Shown here in pieces: positions 24,192 to 33,017 of a DNA stretch of 64,000 bases (positions are counted from its first letter, which is position 1; every line of letters begins with the position of its first letter). The stretch is from Bacillota bacterium (GTDB taxonomy: Bacteria; Bacillota; UBA4882; UBA8346). The notes under the pieces were generated by a model. It searched no databases. It was not told the origin of the DNA and saw nothing but the letters and a program-made list of their open reading frames with translations. A program made the translations under genes and the position numbers. The stretch covers positions 1-64,000 of the forward strand of contig JAEXDA010000047.1 in assembly GCA_023401925.1 (NCBI GenBank), written 5' to 3'.

Positions 24192-24992
24192 TTATTGGCC
24201 TTTTTTATAACGGATAAACTCTTCTGTCGTTAAAAACGTTTCTTGATACCCAAGTTTCCGGCACAGCTGAGTTACATGAGGCGGTTCCAAATAAGCATTA
24301 TATAAAACATCCGTCGCGCCGAAAACCGTCCGGGTATCCCCATCTAACAAGACCTGACCCTTATGAAAAACAATCGTCCTTTCAAAAGTCTCCGCTACAA
24401 AGTCCATATCATGTATAATAGTCAAAACAAGCCGCCCTTCTGACGATAAATTCTTGATAATCTTCTTGATTTTTTCTTTTCCCCCATAATCCTGAGCAAT
24501 GGTCGGTTCGTCCAAAATAATGATTTGGGTTTGCATTGCCACCACAGAAGCAATACTGACAAGTTTTCTCTCTGATAAACTTAAATCATAGGGATGAGAC
24601 TCCAGGCAATAGGATAAGCCTACCATTTCTAAGGCCTGTAACGAGTTCTCCTTCGCCAGGGACTCGGATTGACCAATGTTTAATGGGCCAAACATAACCT
24701 CGTCCATAACCGTATTTTTAAAAATCTGATCATTGGGGTTTTGAAATACCAGGCCGATTTCCTCCGAAAGCCTTGCCACGGTGAAGTCAGCAATATCTTT
24801 TCCCGACACCAGAATCCGGCCGGAGCCAGGCCGGAGCAACCCTTTTAATAACTTCACAAAAGTAGTTTTTCCGGAACCGTTTTGTCCGATAATAGCGGTG
24901 GATGTGTTATCAAGTTGAAGATCGATCCCCTTTAAAATCTCCTTGCCAACCGTATATGAAAAATGCAGATTTTCTACAGTGATATTAACCAT
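24192..24992 (-). CDS. ECF transporter ATPase (second A component)
   Basis: This ATPase of an energy-coupling-factor vitamin/nucleoside-type transporter has Walker A IGQNGSGKT, Q-loop FQNPNDQIF, an unusual signature LSLSERKLVS in place of LSGGQ, Walker B IIILDEPT and switch histidine IIHDMDF. The ATG at 24992 overlaps the stop of the preceding ATPase gene by 8 bp, so it is preferred over an in-frame start at 25022. The divergent signature suggests one ATP site is degenerate. It is the last gene of the operon. Confidence 0.88.
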   Translation of the reverse strand: MVNITVENLHFSYTVGKEILKGIDLQLDNTSTAIIGQNGSGKTTFVKLLKGLLRPGSGRILVSGKDIADFTVARLSEEIGLVFQNPNDQIFKNTVMDEVMFGPLNIGQSESLAKENSLQALEMVGLSYCLESHPYDLSLSERKLVSIASVVAMQTQIIILDEPTIAQDYGGKEKIKKIIKNLSSEGRLVLTIIHDMDFVAETFERTIVFHKGQVLLDGDTRTVFGATDVLYNAYLEPPHVTQLCRKLGYQETFLTTEEFIRYKKGQ

Positions 24993-25836
24993 TTTGTTTT
25001 GCCACCGCCTGATACGTATCATCCAAAGTAACCGGATAATAGCCGTTCTTGGGATCTTTGATATTCAGCCCCTTACAAATGTTTGTAAAAACCGGAGCCG
25101 TAACTCTGTAGTTCTCCAAATCCGGTCGTGAAAATACTTTTTGCGGCAAATCAAAATCAATCACTTGTCCTTGATGCAATAGCAACACTTTGTCGGCATA
25201 CTTGGCGATTTTTTCGATTTTATGCTCCACCATCATAATAGTCAACCCTTGTTTACTTAAACTCTGAACTGCTTTAAATACTTCCTCCGAACCTTGCGGA
25301 TCCAGTTGAGATGTAGGCTCATCAAAGATAATAATCTCGGGCCGCATTGCAATAATACTGGCAATTGCCATACGTTGCATCTGCCCTCCCGACAATCCAA
25401 AAGGGTTTTGCGACCGGTACTCATAAATATCAAGCATTTCTAAAGCTTCATCAATGCGCTCTATCATTTCGCCCCGGGGTAACCCCATATTCTCTAACCC
25501 AAAAGCAATCTCCTCATAAACAGTCATTTTAGCGCCAGTAACCTGCGTAAAAGGGTTTTGAAATACAATTCCCGCTTTCAAGGATAACCGGGAAAGTTCA
25601 GTATGAGCGGCATCCATTCCATCGATAAGCACCCGGCCACCATAAGCGCCATGATAAAACTGGGGGACAAGACCCACCAGCGCTTGGCACAGAGTGGATT
25701 TTCCAGCGGTATTGGGGCCAATAACTCCAATAAATTCTCCCGCTTTGATTTCGAAAGATACTCCCTTGAGCGCTAATTCCTCCGTCAAAGGATACCTGTA
25801 TTTTAAATTCTCAACAACGATCTTTACATTGGCCAT
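24985..25836 (-). CDS. ECF transporter ATPase (first A component)
   Basis: The partner ATPase has Walker A IGPNTAGKST, Q-loop FQNPFTQVTG, canonical signature LSGGQMQR, Walker B IIIFDEPTSQLD and MMVEHK as the switch. GGAGG lies eight bases before the ATG at 25836, inside the end of the EcfT gene, which it overlaps by 13 bp. Together with 24192-24992 it should form the EcfAA' heterodimer that drives the T and S subunits. Confidence 0.9.
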   Translation of the reverse strand: MANVKIVVENLKYRYPLTEELALKGVSFEIKAGEFIGVIGPNTAGKSTLCQALVGLVPQFYHGAYGGRVLIDGMDAAHTELSRLSLKAGIVFQNPFTQVTGAKMTVYEEIAFGLENMGLPRGEMIERIDEALEMLDIYEYRSQNPFGLSGGQMQRMAIASIIAMRPEIIIFDEPTSQLDPQGSEEVFKAVQSLSKQGLTIMMVEHKIEKIAKYADKVLLLHQGQVIDFDLPQKVFSRPDLENYRVTAPVFTNICKGLNIKDPKNGYYPVTLDDTYQAVAKQNG

Positions 25837-26606
25837 CCGGCTATCCTCCAAACAATTGCTGTCAATATGACGACAATCATACCCCAGCGGATGGTTTTGC
25901 TGTAAGAAGCCTTCAATTCCTCATTTAGAAAAGTCTTTTGAACCGAAGATGTAAAACCCCTTACTTCAAGCGCCATCGCCCGTTCTCTGGTATTGATCAA
26001 AGAATTCATTACAACCGGTCCAATTAACGGAAGAAATGCCTTGAGCCGGACTGTTAATTTTCCCTCGGTTTCCATCCCCCGGGATCGTTGAGCATCCATA
26101 ATGGTTCCCATGGTAGCGGACATCTGTGGAATGATTTGCAGGACTGAACTTAGAACATATCCTATTTTTGGAGATAGCCCTTTCCGAACCAGACTTTCAA
26201 TTAGATCCGATGGTTTGGTGGTAAGAACCAAAATCGCAAAAGCGCTTACTATATTTAAAACCCGCAAAGCCAGCCCAAAAGCGAAACCCAAGCCTTCTTT
26301 ATAAAAAGTCAACGGGCCGAGGGAAAATAACGGGATTTTATTCTCTGCCATAAATAAACCTTGAATAATGATAATGGATAAAAGAATAATAATACTGAAA
26401 CCCATTAAAGGGATAACCTTTTGAAATACTTTACCCATCAACAGCAAAACAGCGCTCCATAATAAACAGGACCACGCCATCCAAATCGTCGGAATAATTA
26501 AAGGAACCGCGATAGCGGCACAAATATACAATATTTTACTTATGGGATCGATCTGATGAACGAAGGATTGCCTCGGCTGGTAAAGACTTATGATATTCAA
26601 ATGCAA
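25824..26606 (-). CDS. ECF transporter transmembrane coupling protein (EcfT)
   Basis: This 260-residue protein with five or so helices couples the ATPases to the substrate-binding S protein. The cytoplasmic coupling helices carry AQRSRGMETEG and ALEVRGFTSS, matching the paired Ala-Arg-Gly-type motifs of EcfT. It begins with TTG at 26606 behind AGGGTGG. The 134-nt spacer from the S gene contains a large inverted repeat. It overlaps the following ATPase gene. Confidence 0.88.
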   Translation of the reverse strand: MHLNIISLYQPRQSFVHQIDPISKILYICAAIAVPLIIPTIWMAWSCLLWSAVLLLMGKVFQKVIPLMGFSIIILLSIIIIQGLFMAENKIPLFSLGPLTFYKEGLGFAFGLALRVLNIVSAFAILVLTTKPSDLIESLVRKGLSPKIGYVLSSVLQIIPQMSATMGTIMDAQRSRGMETEGKLTVRLKAFLPLIGPVVMNSLINTRERAMALEVRGFTSSVQKTFLNEELKASYSKTIRWGMIVVILTAIVWRIAGWPM

Positions 26607-26631
26607 CCACCACCCTTTGTTTCATAAAAAA

Positions 26632-26725
26632 GGCTGTCTGAAAAGTAATTCTTAATGCGCAAAGGTATACAAAACATCTCTTTGATTGTATATCCCCAAC
26701 ATTGATAGTTCCTTTTTAGACAGCC
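26632..26725 (-). terminator. 94-bp nested hairpin between ecfS and ecfT
   Basis: In the direction of transcription, GGCTGTCT (26725-26718) and AGACAGCC (26639-26632) form the outer arms and are followed by six T. TATACAA and TTGTATA form a second inner pair near 26665-26690. It could act as a partial terminator setting the S to T ratio. The AGGCTGTCT ends also recall insertion-sequence or miniature-element ends, so an element origin is an alternative. Confidence 0.5.
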
Positions 26726-26740
26726 ACTTACTATCGAGGT

Positions 26741-27343
26741 TTAAAGAGTCTCGGTTTTGTTATCGTTGTTATAAAGTATGGTTAGTTTCTTCGGCAACCC
26801 TTTAAAAATCCAATAACCAATCATGACTGTGGCAATTTTGTCCGGCAAATCAACCACAAACTCATCCAAAAACGATGACAGCCAAACCGGATTTTTATGG
26901 GCAATTAAAAATGCATACAAGGCATCTCCCCAGATGTTTCCGGTTTGGCCCTTCCAAAACCAAATATTAATCGGAGTGGAAACCACCGCCGATACAACAG
27001 CCACGACAACACCGATCATAAAGGCCTTCCAAAAACTCGATACCCAACCCTGATAGGCCATAATACCGACAACCAAACCAATAGCCACACTGGTAATGGC
27101 GTAAATAAAAGAAACCGGATCCATCGTTAAACCATAAATAATATTGTTTATTGCGCCGCAAAGCGCCCCAACGATTGGGCCAGCCAGCATACTGGCCAAA
27201 ACGGTTCCGATAGCGTCCAGCCATAACGGTAACTTGAGTACACCGGCAAAAGATTTACCGATGTAATTGATGGCTACCGCTGCCGGAATCAATACCAGTG
27301 AAGCCGTCGGTAATTTTAAAGACCACATTCCTGTTTTACTCAT
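26741..27343 (-). CDS. ECF transporter substrate-binding S component
   Basis: This 200-residue membrane protein has about six helices. The early LPLWLDAIGTVLASMLAGPIVG and ALCGAINNIIYG are typical of ECF S components. It binds the substrate in the membrane and docks on EcfT. GGGGGAG lies before its ATG, only 3 nt after the stop codon of a nucleoside-phosphorylase remnant. That linkage makes a nucleoside-like substrate the best guess; sequence alone does not prove it. Confidence 0.8.
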   Translation of the reverse strand: MSKTGMWSLKLPTASLVLIPAAVAINYIGKSFAGVLKLPLWLDAIGTVLASMLAGPIVGALCGAINNIIYGLTMDPVSFIYAITSVAIGLVVGIMAYQGWVSSFWKAFMIGVVVAVVSAVVSTPINIWFWKGQTGNIWGDALYAFLIAHKNPVWLSSFLDEFVVDLPDKIATVMIGYWIFKGLPKKLTILYNNDNKTETL

Positions 27344-27346
27344 CGT

Positions 27347-27657
27347 CTACTCCCCCTTATTGATTTCGTTTAATGAGACAATCACTTCCAAAGCCAAGAT
27401 GATTTCCCGTTCTTCACCTGCTGCCGCTGGATTCTTAGCGTCAACGTAATCATTGATGCCGTTTTCCAATTGGCCATCCGCCTAACCACCACGTTCAAAA
27501 TCGAAGCCGTTTTGAGTTTCCGTAAAGCACCAATGACCATCAACGGAGCGCTTTCCATATCGGCTGCCAGTACTCCGCGGTCTCCCCAAAAGCTATCGAT
27601 AGAGGCCTCATCATCCGTATAAAAGCTGTCATGCCTGCGAATACCTCCACAAACAGA
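27347..27657 (-). pseudogene. nucleoside phosphorylase, 3' remnant with frameshift
   Basis: On the minus strand the frame reads IRRHDSFYTDDEASIDSFWG, then ADMESAPLMVIGALRKLKTA and SILNVVV, the C-terminal half of uridine/purine nucleoside phosphorylases. It then breaks at a one-base frameshift. The tail continues in another frame as DGQLENGINDYVDAKNPAAA and REIILALEVIVSLNEINKGE, ending at 27347. The N-terminal half is absent: the remnant abuts the stop codon of the M23 peptidase gene at 27664. It lies directly upstream of the ECF S gene, suggesting an ancestral nucleoside uptake and phosphorolysis operon. Confidence 0.75.
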
Positions 27658-27663
27658 CTCTCC

Positions 27664-28551
27664 TTATTGTTTATCATCCCATTGAATCTCTTTATCCAAT
27701 AACAGATAAGGATTCACACAATTTTCCCCAATACGAACCGTCAAATGAAGATGAGGACCGGTAGCCAGGCCGGTCATACCAACGTTCCCGATGATTTGAC
27801 CATTTTTAACCATAGCCCCTTCTTGGACTGAGATTTTGGAAAGATGGCAATAAGAGGTGTAAAGTCCCAGTCCATGATTGAGAATGATTGTTAAGCCAGT
27901 CACATTCATCATTCCGGCAAAGGCCACTTGTCCACTGTTACAAGCCAAGACAGGCGTCCCGGCAGGAGCGGAAATATCCAGCCCGGAATGCCTTCCTTCC
28001 TCAATATTATTTACATAGCGAATTAAGCCATACTCCGTTGTAATCTTGCCTTGGACCGGCCAGATAAATTTCCCCGTCCAAAGCGGATTGAATTGCTCCT
28101 CACGTCCCTTTTGACGGACATCAGCGCTTTTTTGGGCATCGGCATTAACATTTTGCGGAGTCAATATCTGCTTGCGGGTGGTCTCGGCAATAATCACCCG
28201 GTCTTCGGGAAAATCGCGCCGAATCACTTCGATGGGATATTCTTTGGTTTGGCGCAATGAATCTTTAAAAATCGTAACCTTCAAAGGATAAGTGCCGGGT
28301 TTGACAAAATAGGAGGCGGAAATCAAACCGATGAACTGGTCGTTGTTAAATTGTAATTTCGTTTTATTGTTGATAAAATTGACTTCGATTACAGATTGAG
28401 GCTCCGCCTGGACTCTGATTGTAATAAAATCTCCAGGTCGCAATGATTCCGCCGAAAGATTAATTTTCTCATCCGCTGTTACCACAGAACATCCATAAAG
28501 CAAAACGGTTATTATAAAAAAAAGCCAACCATAGCCTATACGTTTTGGCAT
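27664..28551 (-). CDS. M23-family zinc peptidase, exported
   Basis: This 295-residue exported protein would cut peptidoglycan cross-bridges. The N-terminal signal ends in LLYGCS, a possible lipobox (Cys about 21), so it may be a lipoprotein. A beta-rich domain spans about 30-110. The C-terminal LytM domain (about 165-290) has GRHSGLDISAPAGTPV, with the zinc-binding His and Asp, and GPHLHLTVR, with the HxH pair. The gene ends right against the phosphorylase remnant, so the junction is probably a deletion endpoint, but the peptidase domain itself looks complete. Confidence 0.85.
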   Translation of the reverse strand: MPKRIGYGWLFFIITVLLYGCSVVTADEKINLSAESLRPGDFITIRVQAEPQSVIEVNFINNKTKLQFNNDQFIGLISASYFVKPGTYPLKVTIFKDSLRQTKEYPIEVIRRDFPEDRVIIAETTRKQILTPQNVNADAQKSADVRQKGREEQFNPLWTGKFIWPVQGKITTEYGLIRYVNNIEEGRHSGLDISAPAGTPVLACNSGQVAFAGMMNVTGLTIILNHGLGLYTSYCHLSKISVQEGAMVKNGQIIGNVGMTGLATGPHLHLTVRIGENCVNPYLLLDKEIQWDDKQ

Positions 28552-28667
28552 TCATTCATCACTCCTTCGAATCGCTCAAGCCAATCCATCAATTTGTTGC
28601 ACTTTTCTACGTGAATCCGAAGAATCCTGCTGATTTCGTTAACTTCTAGAGAAAACACTTTAAACGT

Positions 28668-28696
28668 TTGCAGCTTGGTATGGCTCATGATAAAAT
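28668..28696 (+). promoter_or_regulatory. promoter of the nuclease-helicase gene
   Basis: TTGCAG (28668-28673), a 17-nt spacer and TAAAAT (28691-28696) lie about 55 nt before the TTG start at 28750. Confidence 0.6.
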
Positions 28697-28749
28697 GAGG
28701 CTAAAGTTAAGCCCGAACATCCCAAGTGTTATCCACAGGAGGAAGAACT

Positions 28750-31107
28750 TTGCCGCAACTAGTCCTTAAAATCGCTGTAAAAGACCTATTGGAATTGCTA
28801 TATCACCCGAGAGATCTCGGGACTTATCTCTCTCCGGCTACTCGCGCCCAAGAGGGAACCATGGGTCATCATTTACTGACTTCCCAGAGACCTTCAGGCT
28901 ATCAAAAAGAAGTTCCGATTGAATACATTCATGATACACCGGATTATCTTTTGATCGTTCAAGGCCGGATGGATGGAATTATTCAAACATCAACCGAAAT
29001 CATAGTGGAAGAAATCAAAACGACTTACAGCAATCTTTCCGACTTAACGCCGGACCGTTACCCCTCTCATAAAGCTCAATTACAACTCTATGTCTATTTT
29101 CTGAGGGCCAAAAATCCAGACCCCAAAATTACCGGACGCTTAACCTATCTCAATTTGGATGATTTGTCCGAACGCAGTTTTGAATTGGAAATCTCTGCGG
29201 ATGGCGGCCAAAAATTATTTATATCTTTAGCCGAACAATTTCTTCATAATCGCAGAGATCGCGATGATTGGCTAAAAATACGCAATCAGTCTATTGACGG
29301 ATTGCCATTTCCCTTTGCAGACCGGCGTAACGGCCAAGATGAATTAATCGATTTGGTTTCCGAAGCCATTCAGCAAGAGCGGGACCTTTTAGTAGAGGCT
29401 GCTACCGGTATTGGTAAAACCATTGGAGTATTATTTCCCGCTTTAAAAAATTTGGCCTGTAGCGAAAGGTATAGCCAAATTTTCTTCCTTACTGCCAAAA
29501 CGGCCGGCAAGGAAATCCTCAAAAAAACCATCAAGGCCAGTAAAAATTCAGGGTTGCATTTGCGGACGGTATTTATTGAAGCCAAAGAACGGGTCTGCCT
29601 CTCACCAGGCTGCCAGTGCCATCCCAATTATTGTCCCTACGCCCGCGATTATTACTCCAAGGTAAGTCAAATGGAAGCTGACATCCTAAAAAACGAACTC
29701 ATTGTTCCGGAATTAATCATGGACTATGCCAAGCAATACGAAGTCTGCCCTTTTGAACTCTCCCTCGATTTGTCGCTCAGCGCCGATCTCATCGTCTGTG
29801 ATTACAATTATGTGTTCGATCCGGGTGTCTACTTAAAACGCTTCTTTCTCCAGACAGGCCGTAAGGATTTTCTCTTCCTGGTCGATGAAGCTCACAATTT
29901 AGCTGCGCGGGGCCGCGATATGTATTCGGCCACTTTGGAACTTCAAGACTTGGTTACCTTTCGTACCCAAGTCATGGTGGAAAGACCCAAGGTGGCCGCT
30001 TGCTGCCGATCCGTGGAAGCTTTTTTCCAGGACTGGCTTCAGGAAATGGCCGGTGAAGAGCGTCCAGGGATCAGGTTATCTCATTTGCCTGACTTTTTAG
30101 AGCCTGCTCTGGAACGTTTATCCGCCTCCGTTGAGTTGATGCTGCGGGAGCATCTTCCGTCTGAGTTACGACAAAAAATCCAGGACTTCTATTTTAACTT
30201 GACCGCTTTTGCGCGAATCGCCGCATTAACCGGAAAAGAATATGCCATTTATGTGAAAAAGGAGCAAGACCGTACCTTCTTACGGCTTTTTTGTCTGAAC
30301 CCCGGGCCTTTGCTCCGACGCCGGCTCGATCAGGGCCGCCTGGCTGTTTTCTTTTCGGCGACCCTCTCGCCAATCGCCTACTTTCGTGAGCTATTGGGCG
30401 CTCACACGGATTCATTGACTCTGCAGCTGACTTCGCCATTTCCGCAAGAGACCCGATTATACCTGCACGTGCCGGGAATTGATACCCGCTATAAGAGCCG
30501 TGAGACTTCGGCTCCGGCTCTTATTCGCTGCATCCATGACTTCGTTACCAGCAGGGTTGGCAATTATTTGGTCTTTTTCCCCTCCTATACTTACCTCAAA
30601 GCAATTTGGCCTCAGCTAAACCAAGCTTTGGCTGGAAAGGCCAATATTTATGCCCAAAGTGTAGCCATGAAAGAGGGTCAAAGGCATGAATTTTTGAAAC
30701 GGATCACTGCCGTGGGGACCGGCCGTTCCAATATCGGCCTGGCTGTCCTCGGTGGCCTTTTCGGGGAAGGCATTGACCTGCCGGGTGAACAACTTATCGG
30801 CGCAGCGATTATCGGCCCTGGACTGCCGGTTATTAGCGATGAGCAAGAATTAATCCGGATGTATTTTGACGAACGTAATAATGAAGGCTTTCTGTTTGCC
30901 TATTTGATCCCTGGATTGATCAGAGTCGTTCAATCGGCAGGAAGGGTTTTCCGTACCCCAGAGGATAAAGGGGCTGTTTTATTTGTGGACGACCGTTTTT
31001 TAGATGAACGGTACCAGGAGCTGTTGCCTCCCGATTGGTTTAAAGCCGGCCGTCCTTTCTCAAGTTCCAACTATAAACTATTATTCCAAGATTTTTGGAA
31101 GGACTGA
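28750..31107 (+). CDS. PD-(D/E)XK nuclease fused to a DinG/XPD-type iron-sulfur helicase
   Basis: This is a 785-residue superfamily 2 DNA helicase. The N-terminal 170 residues look like a Cas4/RecB-type nuclease: GRMDGIIQ supplies the Asp, VEEIKTT the Glu-x-Lys, and QLQLYVYF the following Gln/Tyr helix. Helicase motifs follow: Walker A EAATGIGKT (near 216), an iron-sulfur cysteine set in VCLSPGCQCHPNYCPYA with VCPFE downstream, DEAH in LVDEAHNLAARG, and a C-terminal QSAGRVFRT. TTG at 28750 is the start because AGGAGG lies seven bases upstream. DinG-like helicases resolve R-loops and damaged forks; the fused nuclease suggests a repair role. It is monocistronic. Confidence 0.85.
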   Translation: MPQLVLKIAVKDLLELLYHPRDLGTYLSPATRAQEGTMGHHLLTSQRPSGYQKEVPIEYIHDTPDYLLIVQGRMDGIIQTSTEIIVEEIKTTYSNLSDLTPDRYPSHKAQLQLYVYFLRAKNPDPKITGRLTYLNLDDLSERSFELEISADGGQKLFISLAEQFLHNRRDRDDWLKIRNQSIDGLPFPFADRRNGQDELIDLVSEAIQQERDLLVEAATGIGKTIGVLFPALKNLACSERYSQIFFLTAKTAGKEILKKTIKASKNSGLHLRTVFIEAKERVCLSPGCQCHPNYCPYARDYYSKVSQMEADILKNELIVPELIMDYAKQYEVCPFELSLDLSLSADLIVCDYNYVFDPGVYLKRFFLQTGRKDFLFLVDEAHNLAARGRDMYSATLELQDLVTFRTQVMVERPKVAACCRSVEAFFQDWLQEMAGEERPGIRLSHLPDFLEPALERLSASVELMLREHLPSELRQKIQDFYFNLTAFARIAALTGKEYAIYVKKEQDRTFLRLFCLNPGPLLRRRLDQGRLAVFFSATLSPIAYFRELLGAHTDSLTLQLTSPFPQETRLYLHVPGIDTRYKSRETSAPALIRCIHDFVTSRVGNYLVFFPSYTYLKAIWPQLNQALAGKANIYAQSVAMKEGQRHEFLKRITAVGTGRSNIGLAVLGGLFGEGIDLPGEQLIGAAIIGPGLPVISDEQELIRMYFDERNNEGFLFAYLIPGLIRVVQSAGRVFRTPEDKGAVLFVDDRFLDERYQELLPPDWFKAGRPFSSSNYKLLFQDFWKD

Positions 31108-31113
31108 TCTTCT

Positions 31114-31758
31114 TTACTCCTGATTCATTCTAATCGCCGTTACGATTGCCTTCCCGTGGCGTTCCCATTGTTGGTCATCAGCCAATAGCTCCCAAGTAAT
31201 GACGGGAATATCACGTTCCACTCCGAAGTAAGTGCCCAACGACCCTGGTGTTGGATAGCCCAGATCTTGGCGGACCGGCAAGCCATTTTCCGATGAAATA
31301 ATTTTAGCGATAGAGTCTCCGGGTCCATCATAATTAACACATCCCAATTCCGCGTGAAAAGCCAGAATTAATTTAGGTTTAAAAATTTCAGCGATATGTA
31401 AAATCCCTCTTGTTTCCGGTTCAGAACCAGCTTGTTTCCCGGGATTGCAACTTTGTGTAAAATGACCCTGCTTGAAATCCCGGGTCGGAAAATTCCGGTT
31501 GATATCAATTCTCCTGGCATTGACCCGGGTACCGGCAATGAGGCCGTCCGGATTTGCCCTGGGAATCACCACAACTCTGCCAACCAAATTTTTAATGGAG
31601 TTTGTTTGAAGCCGGCGGGTGAGCTCTTCGGCCAAAACAACTCCACCGGGTTCATCACCATGAATACCGCCGATAACTAAAGTTATTGGACCGTCATTTC
31701 CATAAATAAAAACAGGAATCGCCCGGCCCATTACTGAACGAAAATCCAAAAGGTTCAA
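31114..31758 (-). CDS. MpaA-like M14 zinc carboxypeptidase/amidase
   Basis: This 214-residue protein of the succinylglutamate desuccinylase/M14 superfamily has zinc motif GGIHGDEPGG (HxxE), substrate motif NARRIDINRNFP, the later histidine in ILAFHAELGCVNYDGPG and a C-terminal catalytic glutamate in VITWELL. The layout matches MpaA-type murein-peptide amidases, which trim the gamma-D-Glu-DAP bond. No signal peptide is present, so it acts in the cytosol on recycled muropeptides. It converges on the helicase gene with a 6-nt gap. Confidence 0.8.
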   Translation of the reverse strand: MNLLDFRSVMGRAIPVFIYGNDGPITLVIGGIHGDEPGGVVLAEELTRRLQTNSIKNLVGRVVVIPRANPDGLIAGTRVNARRIDINRNFPTRDFKQGHFTQSCNPGKQAGSEPETRGILHIAEIFKPKLILAFHAELGCVNYDGPGDSIAKIISSENGLPVRQDLGYPTPGSLGTYFGVERDIPVITWELLADDQQWERHGKAIVTAIRMNQE

Positions 31759-32124
31759 AGTTGAAAAATTCTCCTTTTGTTAAAATTACTAATGCATCAT
31801 GCATTCATCGGCTAAATCTCCCATTTATACGTTATTCTCAGGCCCAATGCCCATTATCGCCATAATATCATTGTTTACTAAAATTAATATTCATGATCGG
31901 ATAGAGCGGTGACCAATTTAAGGCCCATATTGGAAATCTCTCGCTTTTCTGCCCCAAGCCTAAAAAGATCGCTTGGTGCACGATTTTCCCGTGAATACCG
32001 GATACACCGGAAACGTTAACAAACAGATAGGGCATATACTACTGGTTTATTGGCTCTCAAAACAGGACATTTTAATATCGTATGGAATAATTAAGTATCT
32101 TTTACAGGAAAGGGTTAATCGCAC
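31759..32124. promoter_or_regulatory. divergent intergenic region with a 15-nt palindrome
   Basis: AATGCAT-C-ATGCATT (31791-31805) is a perfect palindrome 33 nt upstream of the MpaA-like start codon and is a candidate operator. No other feature, and no strong promoter for either flanking gene, was recognised in the 366 nt. Confidence 0.35.
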
Positions 32125-33009
32125 ATGAAAAAATTCTCTTGTCTCCTCCTCGTAACGGTTATGTCTGTGATGTCGATGGGTGCAACCAAATTACCATACC
32201 CTATTCAAGGTGAATACAGTGGTAAACTCGTAAATATGCGCGAAGACGATTTCTTCAAACCGGACTTCCTGATTCAAAAAGCAAACAATGCAGTTCTTAC
32301 GGATACAAAGCCGGAGGATCTTAGGGTTGATTCCGAAATCAAATTAAGCGACCCCACATATGGAAGCGTTTTACTGGGCGAAGATGAAAAGCCGACTTAT
32401 TTTGTAATGGCAAAGGATCATGATGGTTATTGGATGGACTTTTATCTGGACCAAAACCATGATCGTAAAATTACAGCCTCCGAAAAAATAAACAACCTTG
32501 AAAAATGGAATCCGCAAAAAATCAACAAAAAATGGGATCTAAAGGAAAGTTCCCTGACCCATTCCGCTCTTCCCATTCTGGTTTCCTATAAAAGTTCCGC
32601 CGGCAAACTTAAGAAAAAGTTAGGCTTTTATCTCTGGATTAAACGTTTTACCCAGGGGAACGATGAACAAACTTTCGTTACCTTGGCGACAGCCAGTGTT
32701 TTTGAAGGTTTTATCAAAGTTTATTTTAAAAAAGACGAGAAACTGGTGAAGTTTCGCGTCACGGATGGTAATTGCAACGGTTGTTTTAATGACTACGGCA
32801 AAGATTTTTTGTACCTGGATTTAAATTTTGACGGTAATTTCTCTAAAAAAGAAGCAATGCCGCTCTATGAATTCTTTGATTTCCAAGCAGGAAAAACCAC
32901 TGTTCAAATGAGATTTTTAATTCCCGCCTGTCCTGCAGGAATCGCCGTGATCCCGGCTACTCAAAACTACGATACGGTTAAATTGGACGCAACTGCCGAT
33001 ACACTCTAA
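32125..33009 (+). CDS. secreted protein with EF-hand-like loops, unknown function
   Basis: I do not recognise the family. A signal peptide covers about residues 1-20 (MKKFSCLLLVTVMSVMSMGA). Two calcium-binding-like loops are visible: DQNHDRKITASE (near 112) and DLNFDGNFSKKEAM (near 234), spaced like dockerin or EF-hand loops in exported proteins. A CNGC pair lies at about 219-222. The gene stands alone and converges on the next gene with 8 nt between stops. Confidence 0.6.
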   Translation: MKKFSCLLLVTVMSVMSMGATKLPYPIQGEYSGKLVNMREDDFFKPDFLIQKANNAVLTDTKPEDLRVDSEIKLSDPTYGSVLLGEDEKPTYFVMAKDHDGYWMDFYLDQNHDRKITASEKINNLEKWNPQKINKKWDLKESSLTHSALPILVSYKSSAGKLKKKLGFYLWIKRFTQGNDEQTFVTLATASVFEGFIKVYFKKDEKLVKFRVTDGNCNGCFNDYGKDFLYLDLNFDGNFSKKEAMPLYEFFDFQAGKTTVQMRFLIPACPAGIAVIPATQNYDTVKLDATADTL

Positions 33010-33017
33010 TCTCAAAG

